Source: Dryocola sp. LX212 | GTDB taxonomy: Bacteria > Pseudomonadota > Gammaproteobacteria > Enterobacterales > Enterobacteriaceae | NCBI GenBank assembly: GCA_041504365.1 | Contig: CP167917.1 | Location: 3,224,001 to 3,288,000 of the forward strand | DNA: 64,000 nucleotides | Direction of reading: 5' to 3' | Part shown: positions 49,011 through 59,231 of the stretch, in pieces | How the letters are laid out: every line of letters starts with the position of its first letter | Numbering within the stretch: position 1 is the first letter of the stretch | Translations under genes and position numbers: made by a program | Notes under the pieces: generated by a model | The model's database searches: none | The model's input: only the letters and a program-made list of their open reading frames with translations | Told to the model about the DNA's origin: nothing

Positions 49011-50333
49011 ATGAGCCAGAAAAACCTGTTTACAAAGTCAGCCCTCGCGGTTGCAGTGGCAATTGTCTCCTCGCAGGCGTACGCCGCCGGCTTTCAATTA
49101 AACGAGTTCTCTTCCTCTGGCCTTGGCCGAGCGTATTCGGGGGAAGGTGCAGTGGCGGACAACGCGGGCTCAGCCAGCCGTAACCCTGCCACCATCATGA
49201 TGTTCGATCGCCCTTCTTTCTCGGGTGGCGCGATCTTCATCGACCCGGACGTAAATATTTCAGGCACCTCACCTTCAGGCCGCAGCCTTGACGCAGATAA
49301 CATTGCGCCAACCGCCTGGGTGCCCAACCTGCACTTTGTCGCGCCGATTAACGAACAATTTGGTTGGGGGGCATCGGTCACTTCTAACTATGGTCTGGCA
49401 ACAGAATTTACCGATGACTACACCGCAGGCTCAATGGGCGGCAAAACCGACCTGACCACCCTGAACCTGAACCTCAGCGGCGCTTACCGCCTGAACAATA
49501 ACTGGAGCTTCGGCGTTGGCTTTGATGCCGTATACGCCAAGGCAAAAATCGAGCGTTACGCCGGTGACCTGCCTCAGCTCATCGCTGGGTCTGGCGCCCT
49601 GCCGCCGCAGCTGGCAGGTCCGGTTTCCCAGATCCCTGGCGACACCCAAATCGCCCACCTGAAAGGTGACGAGTGGGGCTACGGCTGGAACGCCGGTATT
49701 CTTTATGAAATCGATAAAAATAACCGCTATGGCTTCACCTACCGTTCAGAAATCAAAATCGACTTCGACGGCGACTATAAGAGCAACCTTCCTGCCGCCT
49801 ATAACCCGCTGCTGTCTAACTTTGGCCTACCGGCTGGCACCAACGGCCAAACCGTTCCGGGCGCGCTGACCCTGAACCTGCCTGAAATGTGGGAGCTGTC
49901 CGGGTATAACCAGGTCGCACCGCAGTGGGCCATCCACTACAGCTTGACCTACACCAGCTGGAGCCAGTTCCAGGAGCTGAAAGCAACCGGCAACAACGGC
50001 CAGACGCTGTTCTATAAAGATGAAAGCTTCAAGGATGCCTGGCGCATCGCGCTCGGTACCACCTACTTTATGGATAAAAACTGGACCTTCCGTACCGGCA
50101 TCGCATTCGATGATAGCCCGGTTCCGGCTGATAACCGCTCCATATCAATCCCGGATCAGGATCGTCTGTGGCTGAGCGCGGGTACCACCTACGCGTTTAA
50201 CGACGACGCGACCGTGGACCTGGGCGTGTCTTATATGCACGGCCAGCACGTTGAAATCAACGAAGGGCCATACACCTTCCGCTCGGAAGGGAAAGCGTGG
50301 CTGTACGGCATGAACTTCAACTACGCGTTCTGA
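49011..50333 (+). CDS. fadL: Long-chain fatty acid outer-membrane transporter
   Basis: 440 residues from ATG 49011, eight bases after AGG (a TTG two codons earlier is also open). Signal peptide of about 25 ending SQAYA, then mature [20 protein letters not shown], the hatch that contains the NPA-like SRNPATIM stretch. The rest is the 14-strand barrel ending in aromatic NYAF. It imports long-chain fatty acids for the fadIJ pathway under FadR. Confidence 0.97.
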   Translation: MSQKNLFTKSALAVAVAIVSSQAYAAGFQLNEFSSSGLGRAYSGEGAVADNAGSASRNPATIMMFDRPSFSGGAIFIDPDVNISGTSPSGRSLDADNIAPTAWVPNLHFVAPINEQFGWGASVTSNYGLATEFTDDYTAGSMGGKTDLTTLNLNLSGAYRLNNNWSFGVGFDAVYAKAKIERYAGDLPQLIAGSGALPPQLAGPVSQIPGDTQIAHLKGDEWGYGWNAGILYEIDKNNRYGFTYRSEIKIDFDGDYKSNLPAAYNPLLSNFGLPAGTNGQTVPGALTLNLPEMWELSGYNQVAPQWAIHYSLTYTSWSQFQELKATGNNGQTLFYKDESFKDAWRIALGTTYFMDKNWTFRTGIAFDDSPVPADNRSISIPDQDRLWLSAGTTYAFNDDATVDLGVSYMHGQHVEINEGPYTFRSEGKAWLYGMNFNYAF

Positions 50334-50346
50334 TACCCAGCAGCAA

Positions 50347-50379
50347 CAAAAAAGGCGAACCCGGAGGTTCGCCTTTTTT
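50347..50379. terminator. Bidirectional terminator fadL/mlaA
   Basis: AAAAAAGGCGAACC and GGTTCGCCTTTTTT around a short CGGA loop, with A and T tracts on both sides, between convergent genes. Confidence 0.9.
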
Positions 50380-50392
50380 ATGCCGTCGCAGA

Positions 50393-51151
50393 TTACTGCG
50401 AGTCGATATCTTTTAAATCGTCCTCAATCAGCGCCGCGTTCGGGTTCACCTGCGGCGTCAGGCTGCCGCCATTCGTAATAAAGTCGTGGCGCTGGAAATA
50501 AGCTTCACGCACCAGAATATAGGGATCGGAGGACTGCTTGAGCAGGCCGTCGGAATCCAGAAGCTGCGCACGAGTTTCGATCCCCTCAATGGCCCATTTG
50601 CCGACGGACATCGGCCACGTCAGCCAGGAGAGTACCGGATACAGCGCATCCACGCTGTCACCGCCTTCATCACGCAGCGTAAAGCTGCCGTAGAAAGGAA
50701 GCTGCAGATACGGGCCGTAGCCGACGCCATAATGCCCAAGGGTCGAACCGAAGCGGTGCGGCTCTTCACGCTGCAGTTCCGGGTTCGCCATCCCTGCCAC
50801 GTCGATTAACCCGCCCATCCCCAGCACGGTGTTCAGGAAGAAGCGCGTGAAGTGCACCATCCCCTGATACGGATTCCCCTGCACAAAGTAGTTCGCCATG
50901 ATAGCGGGCTCTTCAAGGTTGCTGGTGAAGTTGCTTATCCCGTTACGCGCGGGCTGCGGCACATAATCACGCCAGACCACAGCAACCGGGCGCACAACGT
51001 AAGGATCCAACACGTTAAAGTTGAAGTCGTACATGGTGCGGTTGAATCCTTCAAAGGGATCCGAACGGCCCTGCGTCTGTTGATCGGTCGAACTGGCACA
51101 CCCTACAAGTAGCATGGTGGCCAGTGCCAGCCCGGTCAGGCGAAAATTCAT
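50393..51151 (-). CDS. mlaA: Outer-membrane lipid asymmetry lipoprotein MlaA
   Basis: 252 residues. The lipoprotein signal has lipobox LVGC at 15-18, followed by a soluble helical ring domain (FEGFNRTMYDFNFNVLDPYV) and the conserved FGSTLGHYGVG YGPYLQLP region. MlaA removes mislocalised phospholipids from the outer leaflet together with OmpC/F. Here it starts only 14 bp after the ccmH stop, so transcription from the ccm operon could reach it. Confidence 0.95.
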   Translation of the reverse strand: MNFRLTGLALATMLLVGCASSTDQQTQGRSDPFEGFNRTMYDFNFNVLDPYVVRPVAVVWRDYVPQPARNGISNFTSNLEEPAIMANYFVQGNPYQGMVHFTRFFLNTVLGMGGLIDVAGMANPELQREEPHRFGSTLGHYGVGYGPYLQLPFYGSFTLRDEGGDSVDALYPVLSWLTWPMSVGKWAIEGIETRAQLLDSDGLLKQSSDPYILVREAYFQRHDFITNGGSLTPQVNPNAALIEDDLKDIDSQ

Positions 51152-51165
51152 TATGCGTCTCCCTG

Positions 51166-52245
51166 TTATTGTTTGTTTACGCTCTCAGGTGCGGTGATAT
51201 CCTTGCCTGACTTCGACTTCGCCTGCGCGATGCTGCGCTCGACGACCGCACGGCGCTGATCGTCAGCAGGAAGCAGCTTCAGCATGACCTGCCAGGCACC
51301 CATCGCCTCACGGTACTGCTGCTGCTCGAATGCGTTGAAGGCAAACAGACTTAGCACGCGTACGTTGGCATGGTCGCTCTTGAGTAATTCCCGCAGCAGA
51401 CGTCCCCCCAGCAGGTTGTCTTGCGGATCGCCGGAGCGAGTCAATACTTCAGCATAGCCCAGCTTTACATCACCGTTGGTCGGCGACAGTTTATATGCTC
51501 TGGCAAAGGCTTGTGTAGCGGTAGTTGCGTTATTGACCACCATACCAATACGCCCGAGCATCATCCACCCCTCAACATTGTCAGGGTCCTGCTGCAGACG
51601 GGTACGTAAGCCCAGCCCAAGGCGCGCCATATCCTCGATATTCAGCGGCTCCGCTTTAGGATTCATTACGCGCTGCAGCAGCTGCGGCGTTTGTTCCGTT
51701 ACCTGCTGCCACTCGCGAACCTGTTTAATACTGGAAACGTTCAGATAAACACCAACGCTGACAACAATAAGGATCACCGCGCCAGGCGCGAATATCCAGT
51801 AGCTGGCCTTTTCCACCGGTTCGTCGGTGTCATCACCGTCTACCCCGTCCCGGAAATAGACCCGACGTTTGCGGCTGCGCACCACGATCACCCCGATACC
51901 GCCCAGAATAAACAGCACCGGCAGCACCCAGAGGATAATGGTCGATGGCGTAACCGGCGGCTCGTAGGTCACAAAGTTGCCGTAGCGGTCGACCATATAT
52001 TCAATGATCTGCTGCTTGCTTTTGCCCTGCTGCATCAGCTCATAGACCTTCAGACGCATGTCCGAAGCAATCATCGCGTTGGAATCCGCAATGCTGTTGT
52101 TCTGGCATTTCGGGCAGCGCAGCTGCTCCGTCAGCTGGCGGAACTGCTGCTCCTGGGCTTCGTCTTTAAACTTATAAGTGTCGATGGCGGCGGTGGCGTA
52201 AAAAGAGAACAGCAGCGCGGCAATCAGTAACAGACAGCGTTTCAT
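51166..52245 (-). CDS. ccmH: Cytochrome c maturation protein CcmH (CcmH-CcmI fusion)
   Basis: 359 residues from ATG 52245, which overlaps the ccmG stop (ATGA). A signal peptide, then the CcmH domain with LRCPKCQN (Cys pair about 43-46) that reduces apocytochrome c, one membrane helix (about 95-115), a second one and a C-terminal TPR domain of CcmI type that holds the apocytochrome. This fused form is the E. coli arrangement. Confidence 0.95.
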   Translation of the reverse strand: MKRCLLLIAALLFSFYATAAIDTYKFKDEAQEQQFRQLTEQLRCPKCQNNSIADSNAMIASDMRLKVYELMQQGKSKQQIIEYMVDRYGNFVTYEPPVTPSTIILWVLPVLFILGGIGVIVVRSRKRRVYFRDGVDGDDTDEPVEKASYWIFAPGAVILIVVSVGVYLNVSSIKQVREWQQVTEQTPQLLQRVMNPKAEPLNIEDMARLGLGLRTRLQQDPDNVEGWMMLGRIGMVVNNATTATQAFARAYKLSPTNGDVKLGYAEVLTRSGDPQDNLLGGRLLRELLKSDHANVRVLSLFAFNAFEQQQYREAMGAWQVMLKLLPADDQRRAVVERSIAQAKSKSGKDITAPESVNKQ

Positions 52246-52799
52246 GCACCCGCCTCCTTGTTGTATTTGTCCCACAGCGGCTTAATCTCCTGATTCCACA
52301 CGCGATCGTTGAGATCCCCCGCGTGGCGATAGCGGATGATCCCTTTGCCGTCGATCAGAAAAGTTTCCGGCGCGCCATAAACGCCCAAATCCAGCCCCAG
52401 CATGCCGTTGCCGTCAAACAGGCTCAGGGCATAGGGGTTTCCCAGCTCGTTGAGCCAGGTTATCGCCTTCTGGCGGTCGTCTTTGTAGTTCATACCCACC
52501 ACGCGAATGCCCTGCGCCTTCAGGCCGTTGAGATACTGATGCTCCGCGCGGCAGGTCGGGCACCAGGTCGCCCAGACGTTAAGCAGCAGCGGCTTGCCGT
52601 CCGTCAGCACCGCCTGATCATAGTTTTTTCCGGGAATGTCTAACGATTCAAGGCGGAATTCCGGCACCGGCTTGCCAATCAGCGCGGATTCCAGATTCGT
52701 CGGGTCGTCCCCCTGCGCATTACGCGTCAGCTGCCACAGCAGCGCCGCCGCCAGCAGTAAAAAGAGCACCAGCGGGATGTACAATATTTTGCGGTTCAT
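52242..52799 (-). CDS. ccmG: Thiol:disulfide interchange protein CcmG (DsbE)
   Basis: 185 residues with an N-terminal membrane anchor and a thioredoxin domain with NVWATWCPTCRAEH (WCPTC about 79-83). It keeps the cysteines of CcmH and apocytochrome c reduced in the periplasm. It overlaps ccmF upstream and ccmH downstream by four bases each. Confidence 0.95.
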   Translation of the reverse strand: MNRKILYIPLVLFLLLAAALLWQLTRNAQGDDPTNLESALIGKPVPEFRLESLDIPGKNYDQAVLTDGKPLLLNVWATWCPTCRAEHQYLNGLKAQGIRVVGMNYKDDRQKAITWLNELGNPYALSLFDGNGMLGLDLGVYGAPETFLIDGKGIIRYRHAGDLNDRVWNQEIKPLWDKYNKEAGA

Positions 52800-54748
52800 G
52801 CGGCCTCCGCCATTTTTTTACGTGAGCGATAGCGGGGATCGAGCAGGCAGCACAGGCCGCCCAGCGTCATCAGCAAACCGCCCGCCCAGATCCAGCGCAC
52901 AAATGGCTTATAGTAAAGGCGCACCGCCCAGCTGCCGTCGTCCAGCTCTTCCCCCAGCGCAGCGTACAAATCGCGGGTGAAGCCGCCGTCGATAGCCGCT
53001 TCGGTCATCATCGAGCGGCTGCTGTTGTAAAAGCGTTTTTCCGCGTGCAGCGTAGCTTCGTGCTTGCCGTTGCGCGTGACGTCGATAATCCCTACGCCGC
53101 CGCTGTAGTTCGGGCCAGTCAGGTCGTGCACGTCGCGGAAGACGAAGTGGTACTGGTGAATGTCGATACTGTCGCCGGATTTCATGCGCACGTCGCGCTC
53201 AACGCTGTAGCTCTGGCTGAAGGCGATGCCGACAACCGTCACCGCCAGGCCAAGATGGCCAAACACCATGCCCCAGTGGCTGCGCGGTAATTTCCACAGC
53301 CCCATCAGCAGCCCACGGCGATGCGTGGCGCGCCCGTACACTTCAGTCAGCGCCAGCACAAAGACCCAGACCGCCATCAGCAGCCCGACAACGGTCATGG
53401 CCTCCACGCGGTCCTGCATCAGCCACGGCAGCGCAAGCGACAAAACAACCGTAATTACCAGCGCGGTAACCAGCCGCCTGACCAGCTTCTGCGGCTCATC
53501 GCGGCGCCAGCGCACCAGCGGCCCGATACCCAGCAGCAGCGCAAACGGCGCCATCAGCGCGGTAAACATTGTATTAAAGAACGGTTCGCCGATTGAGATG
53601 CTGCCCAGCCCTAGCTGTTTATGCACCAGCGGCAGCAGCGTACCCAGCAGCACCACCAGCATGGCGGCAATCAGCAGGACGTTATTGCCTAACAGGAAAG
53701 ATTCGCGCGACCAGAGTTCATTGCCCACCCGCGAACGCACCTTGCTGCCTTTTACCGCGTACAGCAGCAGCGAGCCGCCAATAACGATGACCAGGAAGGC
53801 GAGGATAAACATGCCGCGAGCCGGATCCGAGGCGAAGGAGTGGACGGATACCAGCACGCCGGAGCGCACCAGGAATGTCCCCAGCAGGCAAAGCGAGAAC
53901 GCGGTAATCGCCAGCAGCACTGTCCAGGCCTTAAAGCTGCCGCGCTTTTCCGTGACCGACAGGGAGTGGATCAGCGCTGTCCCCGCAAGCCACGGCATGA
54001 ACGAGGCGTTTTCTACCGGGTCCCAGAACCACCAGCCGCCCCAGCCCAGCTCGTAGTAGGCCCAGGCGGAGCCAAGAACGATGCCGATGGTCAGGAACGA
54101 CCAGGCCGCCAGCGTCCACGGACGGGTCCAGCGCGCCCAGTTGGTATCCAGCTTGCCCGCCATCAGCGCGGCAATGGAAAACGCAAAGGCGACGGAGAAG
54201 CCGACGTAGCCCATATACAGCAGCGGCGGATGGAAGATCAGCCCGATATCCTGCAGCAGCGGATTCAGGTCGCGTCCTTCAATGGGGAAGTCCGGCAGCG
54301 TACGGGTGAACGGGTTCGAGGTGAAGATGATAAACAGCAGGAAGCCGAAGTTAATCATCCCCATCACCGACAGCACCCGCGCCAGCGCATCTTTTGGCAT
54401 ACCCTCGCTGAACAGCGCCACGGCAAATGTCCAGCTGCTCATCAGCAGCACCCAGAGCATCAGCGAGCCTTCATGCGCCCCCCAGGTTGCCGCCACCCGA
54501 TACCAGACCGGCAGCTCCGTGTTGGAGTTGCTCGCCACGTACAGCACGGTGAAGTCGTTAACCACGAACGCATACACCAGCACTAAAAATGAAGTGAGAA
54601 TGGTAAAGAACAGCGCCCAGGCAAGCGGACGCGCGGAGTTCATCAGCCGCAAATCGTTACGCTTCACGCCCCAAAGCGGATATACGCTCAGCAGGATGGA
54701 GAGCGCCAGCGCCACGCAAAGCAAAAAACTGCCGACTTCAGGCATCAT
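52796..54748 (-). CDS. ccmF: Cytochrome c haem lyase subunit CcmF
   Basis: 650 residues, about 15 membrane segments. The haem-handling WWD motif is [19 protein letters not shown] (about 233-251), and conserved periplasmic histidines are at VHSFASDP and LVHKQLG. It transfers haem from CcmE to the CXXCH of apocytochrome. It overlaps ccmE by four bases. Confidence 0.96.
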   Translation of the reverse strand: MMPEVGSFLLCVALALSILLSVYPLWGVKRNDLRLMNSARPLAWALFFTILTSFLVLVYAFVVNDFTVLYVASNSNTELPVWYRVAATWGAHEGSLMLWVLLMSSWTFAVALFSEGMPKDALARVLSVMGMINFGFLLFIIFTSNPFTRTLPDFPIEGRDLNPLLQDIGLIFHPPLLYMGYVGFSVAFAFSIAALMAGKLDTNWARWTRPWTLAAWSFLTIGIVLGSAWAYYELGWGGWWFWDPVENASFMPWLAGTALIHSLSVTEKRGSFKAWTVLLAITAFSLCLLGTFLVRSGVLVSVHSFASDPARGMFILAFLVIVIGGSLLLYAVKGSKVRSRVGNELWSRESFLLGNNVLLIAAMLVVLLGTLLPLVHKQLGLGSISIGEPFFNTMFTALMAPFALLLGIGPLVRWRRDEPQKLVRRLVTALVITVVLSLALPWLMQDRVEAMTVVGLLMAVWVFVLALTEVYGRATHRRGLLMGLWKLPRSHWGMVFGHLGLAVTVVGIAFSQSYSVERDVRMKSGDSIDIHQYHFVFRDVHDLTGPNYSGGVGIIDVTRNGKHEATLHAEKRFYNSSRSMMTEAAIDGGFTRDLYAALGEELDDGSWAVRLYYKPFVRWIWAGGLLMTLGGLCCLLDPRYRSRKKMAEAA

Positions 54749-55224
54749 GAGGCATTGTCCTTATAGGTTTGCGGCGCACGCTTGTGATTTTTGTTCATCG
54801 CCTCTTTGACTTCCGGCGGCGTATAATTTTCGTCATGCTTCGCCAGCACTTCTTTGGCGGCGATAAGATTGCCCTTTTCCAGTACGCCCTGGGCGACTAC
54901 GCCCTGGCCCTCACGGAACAGATCCGGCAGGATGCCGACGTAGGTGACATCCACCACGCCGTTGATGTCATAAAGCTTGAAGGTGACTTTAAGGGTGTTG
55001 CTATCGCGCTTAACGCTGCCCGGCTGAACCATGCCGCCAACGCGCAGGCGCTGGCCGATTTCCGGCAGCTGCTGGCTTTCACCCTTGCCGTAGATAATTT
55101 CGCCTGGCGTGTAAAAGAGATCGATGTTGCTGCGCAGCGCATAGAGCACCAGCGAGATAGTGAGCCCTAACCCCACCAGTACGGCCACGGCCAGCCAGAG
55201 ACGGGTTTTACGACGACTGTTCAC
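54745..55224 (-). CDS. ccmE: Haem chaperone CcmE
   Basis: 159 residues. A membrane anchor (about 9-28) and an OB-fold domain, with the covalent haem histidine in [13 protein letters not shown] (about 127-139). It carries haem from CcmABCD to CcmF. The C-terminal tail is basic (NKNHKRAPQ). Confidence 0.96.
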   Translation of the reverse strand: MNSRRKTRLWLAVAVLVGLGLTISLVLYALRSNIDLFYTPGEIIYGKGESQQLPEIGQRLRVGGMVQPGSVKRDSNTLKVTFKLYDINGVVDVTYVGILPDLFREGQGVVAQGVLEKGNLIAAKEVLAKHDENYTPPEVKEAMNKNHKRAPQTYKDNAS

Positions 55225-55434
55225 TTACACTCCCTCGCTTTGCTTTCTTGCACGAATGCGCTGTTCGCGCGCCTGCTGGCGATCCACGTCATTTAAAATG
55301 GCGCGATGCCGGGATGCGGTATGCACCACCAGCCCCAGCAGCGGAATCACGGTAAAGGCAACGGCCAGCCAGACGTAAAAGGCGTAGCCACCCATGGCGA
55401 AAAAATCGGCCCAGCTGGTAAAGGCACTGGTCAC
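55225..55434 (-). CDS. ccmD: Haem exporter accessory protein CcmD
   Basis: 69 residues from GTG 55434, which overlaps the ccmC stop as GTGA; this gives the E. coli length. The frame opens at 55470, but those residues are the ccmC tail read out of frame. One membrane helix (about 16-35) and a basic cytoplasmic tail. It helps release holo-CcmE from CcmC. It is adjacent to the ccmE start without a gap. Confidence 0.92.
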   Translation of the reverse strand: MTSAFTSWADFFAMGGYAFYVWLAVAFTVIPLLGLVVHTASRHRAILNDVDRQQAREQRIRARKQSEGV

Positions 55435-56168
55435 AGGCTTCTCCCTTTGTTTGCAAGCGCTAACACCCACGGGCGACGGCGCTCCTGAAGCAGGATGAGG
55501 TTACGAAGGCGCATTAGCGTCAGGGTGATAAACAGCAGCAGGAAGCCAACGATGGTCAGGCGCAGCGGCGTGCGCATCGAAGGGTCGATGCTTTGCTGCA
55601 TGTTGGTGGACCCCTGATGCAGGGTGTTCCACCACTCCACGGAGTAATGAATGATCGGCAGGTTTACCACGCCCACCAGCACGAGGATGCCGGCGGCGCG
55701 CCCGGCCAGGCGGCGGTCATCGAAGGCGTTATAAAGGGCGATGACGCCAATATAAAGGAAGAGTAGCACCAGCTCCGAGGTCAGGCGGGCGTCCCAGATC
55801 CACCAGGTTCCCCACATTGGTTTACCCCACGCCGAGCCGGTCACCAGCGCGATAAAGGTAAAGACCGCGCCGACCGGCGCCATGGCCGCCACGGCCAGAT
55901 CGGACATTTTCATCTGCCAGACCAGCCCGATAAAGGCCGCCACGGCCATCGACCCGTAGATACCCATCGACCAGATCGCCGCCGGGACATGAAGATACAT
56001 GATGCGGTAGCTCTGTCCCTGCTGGTAGTCAGCAGGGGCATAGACAAATCCCCACGCGCAGCCCGCAATTAACGTAATGGCACTGAGCACCGCCAGCCAC
56101 GGCACGAATTTCCCGCATAGCTGATAGAGCCGTTCCGGCTTAGCCAGTTGATGTAGCGCTTTCCACAT
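55431..56168 (-). CDS. ccmC: Haem transporter subunit CcmC
   Basis: 245 residues from ATG 56168 (MWKALHQLA matches the family start); an ATG at 56183 would add five residues. Six membrane segments, WWD motif WGTWWIWDARLTSELV (about 117-132), and conserved HVPAAIWSM and HYSVEWWNTLH that bind haem. It loads haem onto CcmE. A 79-bp gap with a REP separates it from ccmB, the only non-overlapping junction inside the operon. Confidence 0.94.
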   Translation of the reverse strand: MWKALHQLAKPERLYQLCGKFVPWLAVLSAITLIAGCAWGFVYAPADYQQGQSYRIMYLHVPAAIWSMGIYGSMAVAAFIGLVWQMKMSDLAVAAMAPVGAVFTFIALVTGSAWGKPMWGTWWIWDARLTSELVLLFLYIGVIALYNAFDDRRLAGRAAGILVLVGVVNLPIIHYSVEWWNTLHQGSTNMQQSIDPSMRTPLRLTIVGFLLLFITLTLMRLRNLILLQERRRPWVLALANKGRSL

Positions 56169-56200
56169 AGTCCATTTGCTCACAAATTAAAAAGTCTTAC

Positions 56201-56229
56201 GGTGGATGACGCAGCCGCTTATCCACCCA
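56201..56229. repeat. REP unit inside the ccm operon
   Basis: GGTGGATGACGCAGCCGCTTA ending ATCCACC, a perfect REP palindrome, between ccmB and ccmC. Confidence 0.75.
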
Positions 56230-56247
56230 ACAACGCACTCTAGTTTT

Positions 56248-56907
56248 TTACTGCACGCTCACGCGCAGCGCCGCCGCCGTAGCGAACGGGCTTAGTGTCG
56301 CGCTGCCCGCAAGCAGCGCACCGAGGATCGCCATATAGCCATCGACGGGTAAATGCATTGACGCCGCGTCCATTGCCGCCGTGGCGAAAATCAGCAGCGG
56401 GATGGTCAGCGGCAGCACCAGCAGGCTCAGCAGAACGCCGCCTCGCCGCAGGCCAACCGTTAAGCCAACGCCCGGCGCGCCCAAAAAGCTCAGCGTCGGC
56501 GTGCCTAACAGCAGCGTTAACGCCATCACCTGCCAGCTGTAGAAATCCAGGCCCAGCAGCAGCGCCGCCAGCGGCGAGAGAATTAACAGCGGCAGGCCGG
56601 TTACCACCCAGTGAGCGGTCACTTTCGCCAGCACCACCACGGGTAAAGGGACAGGCAACAACATAAGCTGTTCCAGCGAGCCGTCCAGGAAGTCATCACG
56701 GAACAGCCTGTCCATCGCCAGCAGCGACGCCAGCAGCGCGGCAACCCAGATAACGCCTGGCGCAATGCGCGCCAGCAGCTGCGGCTCCGGGCCAATTCCC
56801 AGCGGGAACAAGGTGATAACAATAATAAAAAACCACAGCGGATTGGCGATTTCCGATCTTTTTCTGAAGACAATCCGCATTTCCTGCAAAAAAATACGCC
56901 CCATCAT
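56248..56907 (-). CDS. ccmB: Haem exporter permease CcmB
   Basis: 219 residues with six membrane segments; the stretch [14 protein letters not shown] [20 protein letters not shown] at about 18-37 is diagnostic. It forms the CcmAB ABC complex that recycles CcmE. Its ATG overlaps the ccmA stop (ATGA). Confidence 0.95.
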   Translation of the reverse strand: MMGRIFLQEMRIVFRKRSEIANPLWFFIIVITLFPLGIGPEPQLLARIAPGVIWVAALLASLLAMDRLFRDDFLDGSLEQLMLLPVPLPVVVLAKVTAHWVVTGLPLLILSPLAALLLGLDFYSWQVMALTLLLGTPTLSFLGAPGVGLTVGLRRGGVLLSLLVLPLTIPLLIFATAAMDAASMHLPVDGYMAILGALLAGSATLSPFATAAALRVSVQ

Positions 56908-57512
56908 GGCTGCGCTTCCCGTAAAACAATCTGGCGGACGGAGGCCAGCGCCAGCGGCTGGTGCGTCGTGAGGATGACCATGCCACCCGCTTCGGCATGC
57001 TTCACCATCTGCCGCGTGAGCTTTTCCACGCCGGCGACATCAATGGCGGTAAACGGCTCGTCCAGAATCCACAGCTTTGCAGAGCTGAGCCATAAACGCG
57101 CCAGCGCCACGCGGCGCTGCTGTCCGGCAGAGAGCTGATTCACCGGCACGTCCTCAAATCCCAGCAGGCCGGCCTCCGCAAGGGCTTCCCAGCGCGCGGC
57201 AACCGGGGTGTCGGCATGAAAAAAATTTATATTTTCGACAGCGGTGAGCACCGCTTTGATGCCGGGCTGATGCCCAAGCCAGAGTAAATCCTGGTGAAAC
57301 AGGTCACGCGCTCGCCGCAGGGGTTCGCCCCGCCAGCGAACGTCCCCCTCTTCGGCCTGAGAAAGCCCGGCAAGAATACGCAGCAGGGATGTTTTACCCG
57401 CGCCGTTCGCGCCCGCCACCTGAACCATTTCGCCCGCGTTAACGGTAAACGACAGCGCGCTGAACAGCAGACGGTCGTCACGGGTGCAGCTCAAATTTAC
57501 GGCATCAAGCAT
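56904..57512 (-). CDS. ccmA: Haem exporter ATPase CcmA
   Basis: 202 residues. Walker [10 protein letters not shown] is at about 34-42, the signature [15 protein letters not shown] at about 128-142 and Walker [13 protein letters not shown] at about 147-158. It is the first gene of ccmABCDEFGH on the minus strand; a 205-bp leader separates it from the divergent yfdC. No nap or nrf genes lie beside it, unlike E. coli K-12. Confidence 0.95.
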   Translation of the reverse strand: MLDAVNLSCTRDDRLLFSALSFTVNAGEMVQVAGANGAGKTSLLRILAGLSQAEEGDVRWRGEPLRRARDLFHQDLLWLGHQPGIKAVLTAVENINFFHADTPVAARWEALAEAGLLGFEDVPVNQLSAGQQRRVALARLWLSSAKLWILDEPFTAIDVAGVEKLTRQMVKHAEAGGMVILTTHQPLALASVRQIVLREAQP

Positions 57513-57717
57513 GAGGAAGTATCGCTACGAATTTTAGGGGAATGAATGATAGCACATCATCCTGCTTGCTCCAGGCCGTACAAGCACTTAGTGGTACTCC
57601 GAAAGAGGTAAACACCACCTGCGAGATCAACGATTGGGCGAATTCCTGAAATTAGCGAGGCGCAGCTAAAAAGCCGCTACGCTTACTTTATCAGAACTCA
57701 AGCGGAGCGCCCGTTAC

Positions 57718-58677
57718 ATGGACAAACTGAAGGAAGACAAAATCGATAAATCCAGCGACGAACTGGAGGTAGAGAGCGAAGAGAAGTCGAGCGGCAAAGA
57801 GATCGACGTGGACGAGGATCATCTGCCCTCTCGGGCGATGGCCATTCACGAGCACATCCGTCAGGACGGGGAGAAAGAGCTGGAGCGCGACGCCATGGCG
57901 TTGCTGTGGTCGGCCATTGCCGCAGGCCTGTCGATGGGGGCATCGTTGCTGGCAAAGGGCGTGTTTCACGTCCATCTGGAAGGCGTGCCGGGCAGCTTCC
58001 TGCTGGAGAACCTCGGCTATACCTTCGGGTTTATCATCGTGATTATGGCCCGCCAGCAGCTGTTTACCGAGAACACCGTCACGGCGGTGCTGCCCGTCAT
58101 GCAAAATCCCAGCGCCAGCAACTTCCTGCTGCTGCTACGTTTATGGGGCATGGTGCTGCTGGGCAACTTGATAGGCACCGGGCTTGCGGCATACGCCTTT
58201 GAATACATGCCCATTTTCGATGAAAAAACCCGGGACGCGTTTGTGACCATCGGCATGGAAGTGATGCACAACACGCCGGGAGAGATGTTTGCCAACGCCA
58301 TGATTTCCGGCTGGATCATCGCCACCATGGTCTGGATGTTCCCCTCTGCAGGCTCGGCCAAAATAGTGGTGATTATCATCATGACGTGGCTGGTGGGGCT
58401 GGGCAATTTAACGCATATCGTCGTCGGCTCCGTAGAGATCCTCTACCTGGTCTTTAACGGCACTCTCCACTGGAGCGACTTCTTCTGGCCCTTCGCCCTG
58501 CCGACCCTTGCGGGCAACATCTGCGGCGGCACGTTTATTTTCGCACTGATCAGCCACGCACAAATCCGCAACGATATGAGCAACAAGAAGAAGGCCGAAG
58601 CAAAAGCCAAAGCGAAGCGCAAAGCGGAAGTGGAGAACGGCGAGGACGAAGGGAAAGGCAGCAAACGGCAGGCGTAA
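57718..58677 (+). CDS. yfdC: Formate/nitrite-transporter-family protein YfdC
   Basis: 319 residues (E. coli 310). A long acidic N-terminus (about 1-55), six membrane segments with the FNT pattern (IAAGLSMGASLLAKG, about 66-80; ANAMISGWIIATMVW, about 195-209) and a lysine/alanine-rich C-terminal tail. The transported ion is unknown. It lies directly upstream of argW, as in E. coli. Confidence 0.94.
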   Translation: MDKLKEDKIDKSSDELEVESEEKSSGKEIDVDEDHLPSRAMAIHEHIRQDGEKELERDAMALLWSAIAAGLSMGASLLAKGVFHVHLEGVPGSFLLENLGYTFGFIIVIMARQQLFTENTVTAVLPVMQNPSASNFLLLLRLWGMVLLGNLIGTGLAAYAFEYMPIFDEKTRDAFVTIGMEVMHNTPGEMFANAMISGWIIATMVWMFPSAGSAKIVVIIIMTWLVGLGNLTHIVVGSVEILYLVFNGTLHWSDFFWPFALPTLAGNICGGTFIFALISHAQIRNDMSNKKKAEAKAKAKRKAEVENGEDEGKGSKRQA

Positions 58678-58720
58678 GGCGAAAACTGGTTACGATTCAG
58701 GCAATCAACCCGTTAACCCC

Positions 58721-58748
58721 TTACCGCAGCCCGAAAAGCGGGTATACT
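58721..58748 (+). promoter_or_regulatory. Promoter of argW
   Basis: -35-like TTACCG (58721-58726), 16-bp spacer, -10 TATACT (58743-58748), with a GC-rich discriminator before the tRNA. Confidence 0.65.
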
Positions 58749-58758
58749 ACGCCCGCTT

Positions 58759-58833
58759 GTCCTCTTAGTTAAATGGATATAACGAGCCCCTCCTAAGGGC
58801 TAGTTGCAGGTTCGATTCCTGCAGGGGACACCA
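58759..58833 (+). tRNA. argW: tRNA-Arg (anticodon CCU)
   Basis: 75 nt. The acceptor GTCCTCT pairs with AGGGGAC, followed by encoded CA CCA; the D arm is TTAGTTAAATGGATATAA, the anticodon stem-loop GCCCCTCCTAAGGGC has CCU, and the T arm is GCAGGTTCGATTCCTGC. It is the E. coli argW sequence but for one base. It is a frequent phage attachment site, and here its 3' end is duplicated downstream. Confidence 0.98.
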
Positions 58834-58834
58834 T
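58815..58834 (+). other. attL-like core in the argW 3' end
   Basis: ATTCCTGCAGGGGACACCAT, the last 19 bases of the tRNA plus one, is repeated exactly at 59832-59851. Confidence 0.85.
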
Positions 58835-58970
58835 CAGCACTTTCTCTCCATACCCCCCACCAAACCCGCATAACACAAGGCTTTAAGCCTTATTTCATTT
58901 CTAAGCAATCCCTTTAAATAGCCCCCAAAGCCACGATTAAAAGTGTCCCTTTAAACTTCAGGAAGGACAT

Positions 58971-59180
58971 ATGCCCTTAACTATATCGAAATTAAGAATG
59001 CGCCGCCAAAAGACAAAGAATATGTAATATCCTAATGGCGAGAAACCAGAAGATGCTTCGCGTCTTGAAGCCCTTGATGTTTATCCGCGGCATGTGGGGA
59101 TAGTTCAGCAAAGCCTGTGGCACGGGCTTGATGATTATGTTAATGATTTCGTTGTGTCGATAGCTTATGGTCTGCTGTAG
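58971..59180 (+). pseudogene. Tyrosine integrase N-terminal relic
   Basis: Starts with GGAAGG and ATG 58971 encoding MPLTISKLR; after a frameshift the next frame gives KNAPPKDKEYVIS, the typical N-terminus of P4-type integrases. A stop follows, and the next open stretch (about 59038-59180, GEKPEDASRLEALDVYPRH onward, ending AYGLL) is not recognised. No catalytic domain is left. The place next to the attachment core agrees with an integrase gene. Confidence 0.65.
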
Positions 59181-59231
59181 GTGAAGCAGTCCCTGAATCG
59201 AATCAATTAACCAAACATTGAGAACTTATTT

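Noticed and set aside
55435..55470. Longer CcmD start at 55470
   Set aside because: It would read the end of ccmC out of frame; the GTG at 55434 overlapping the ccmC stop gives the family length.
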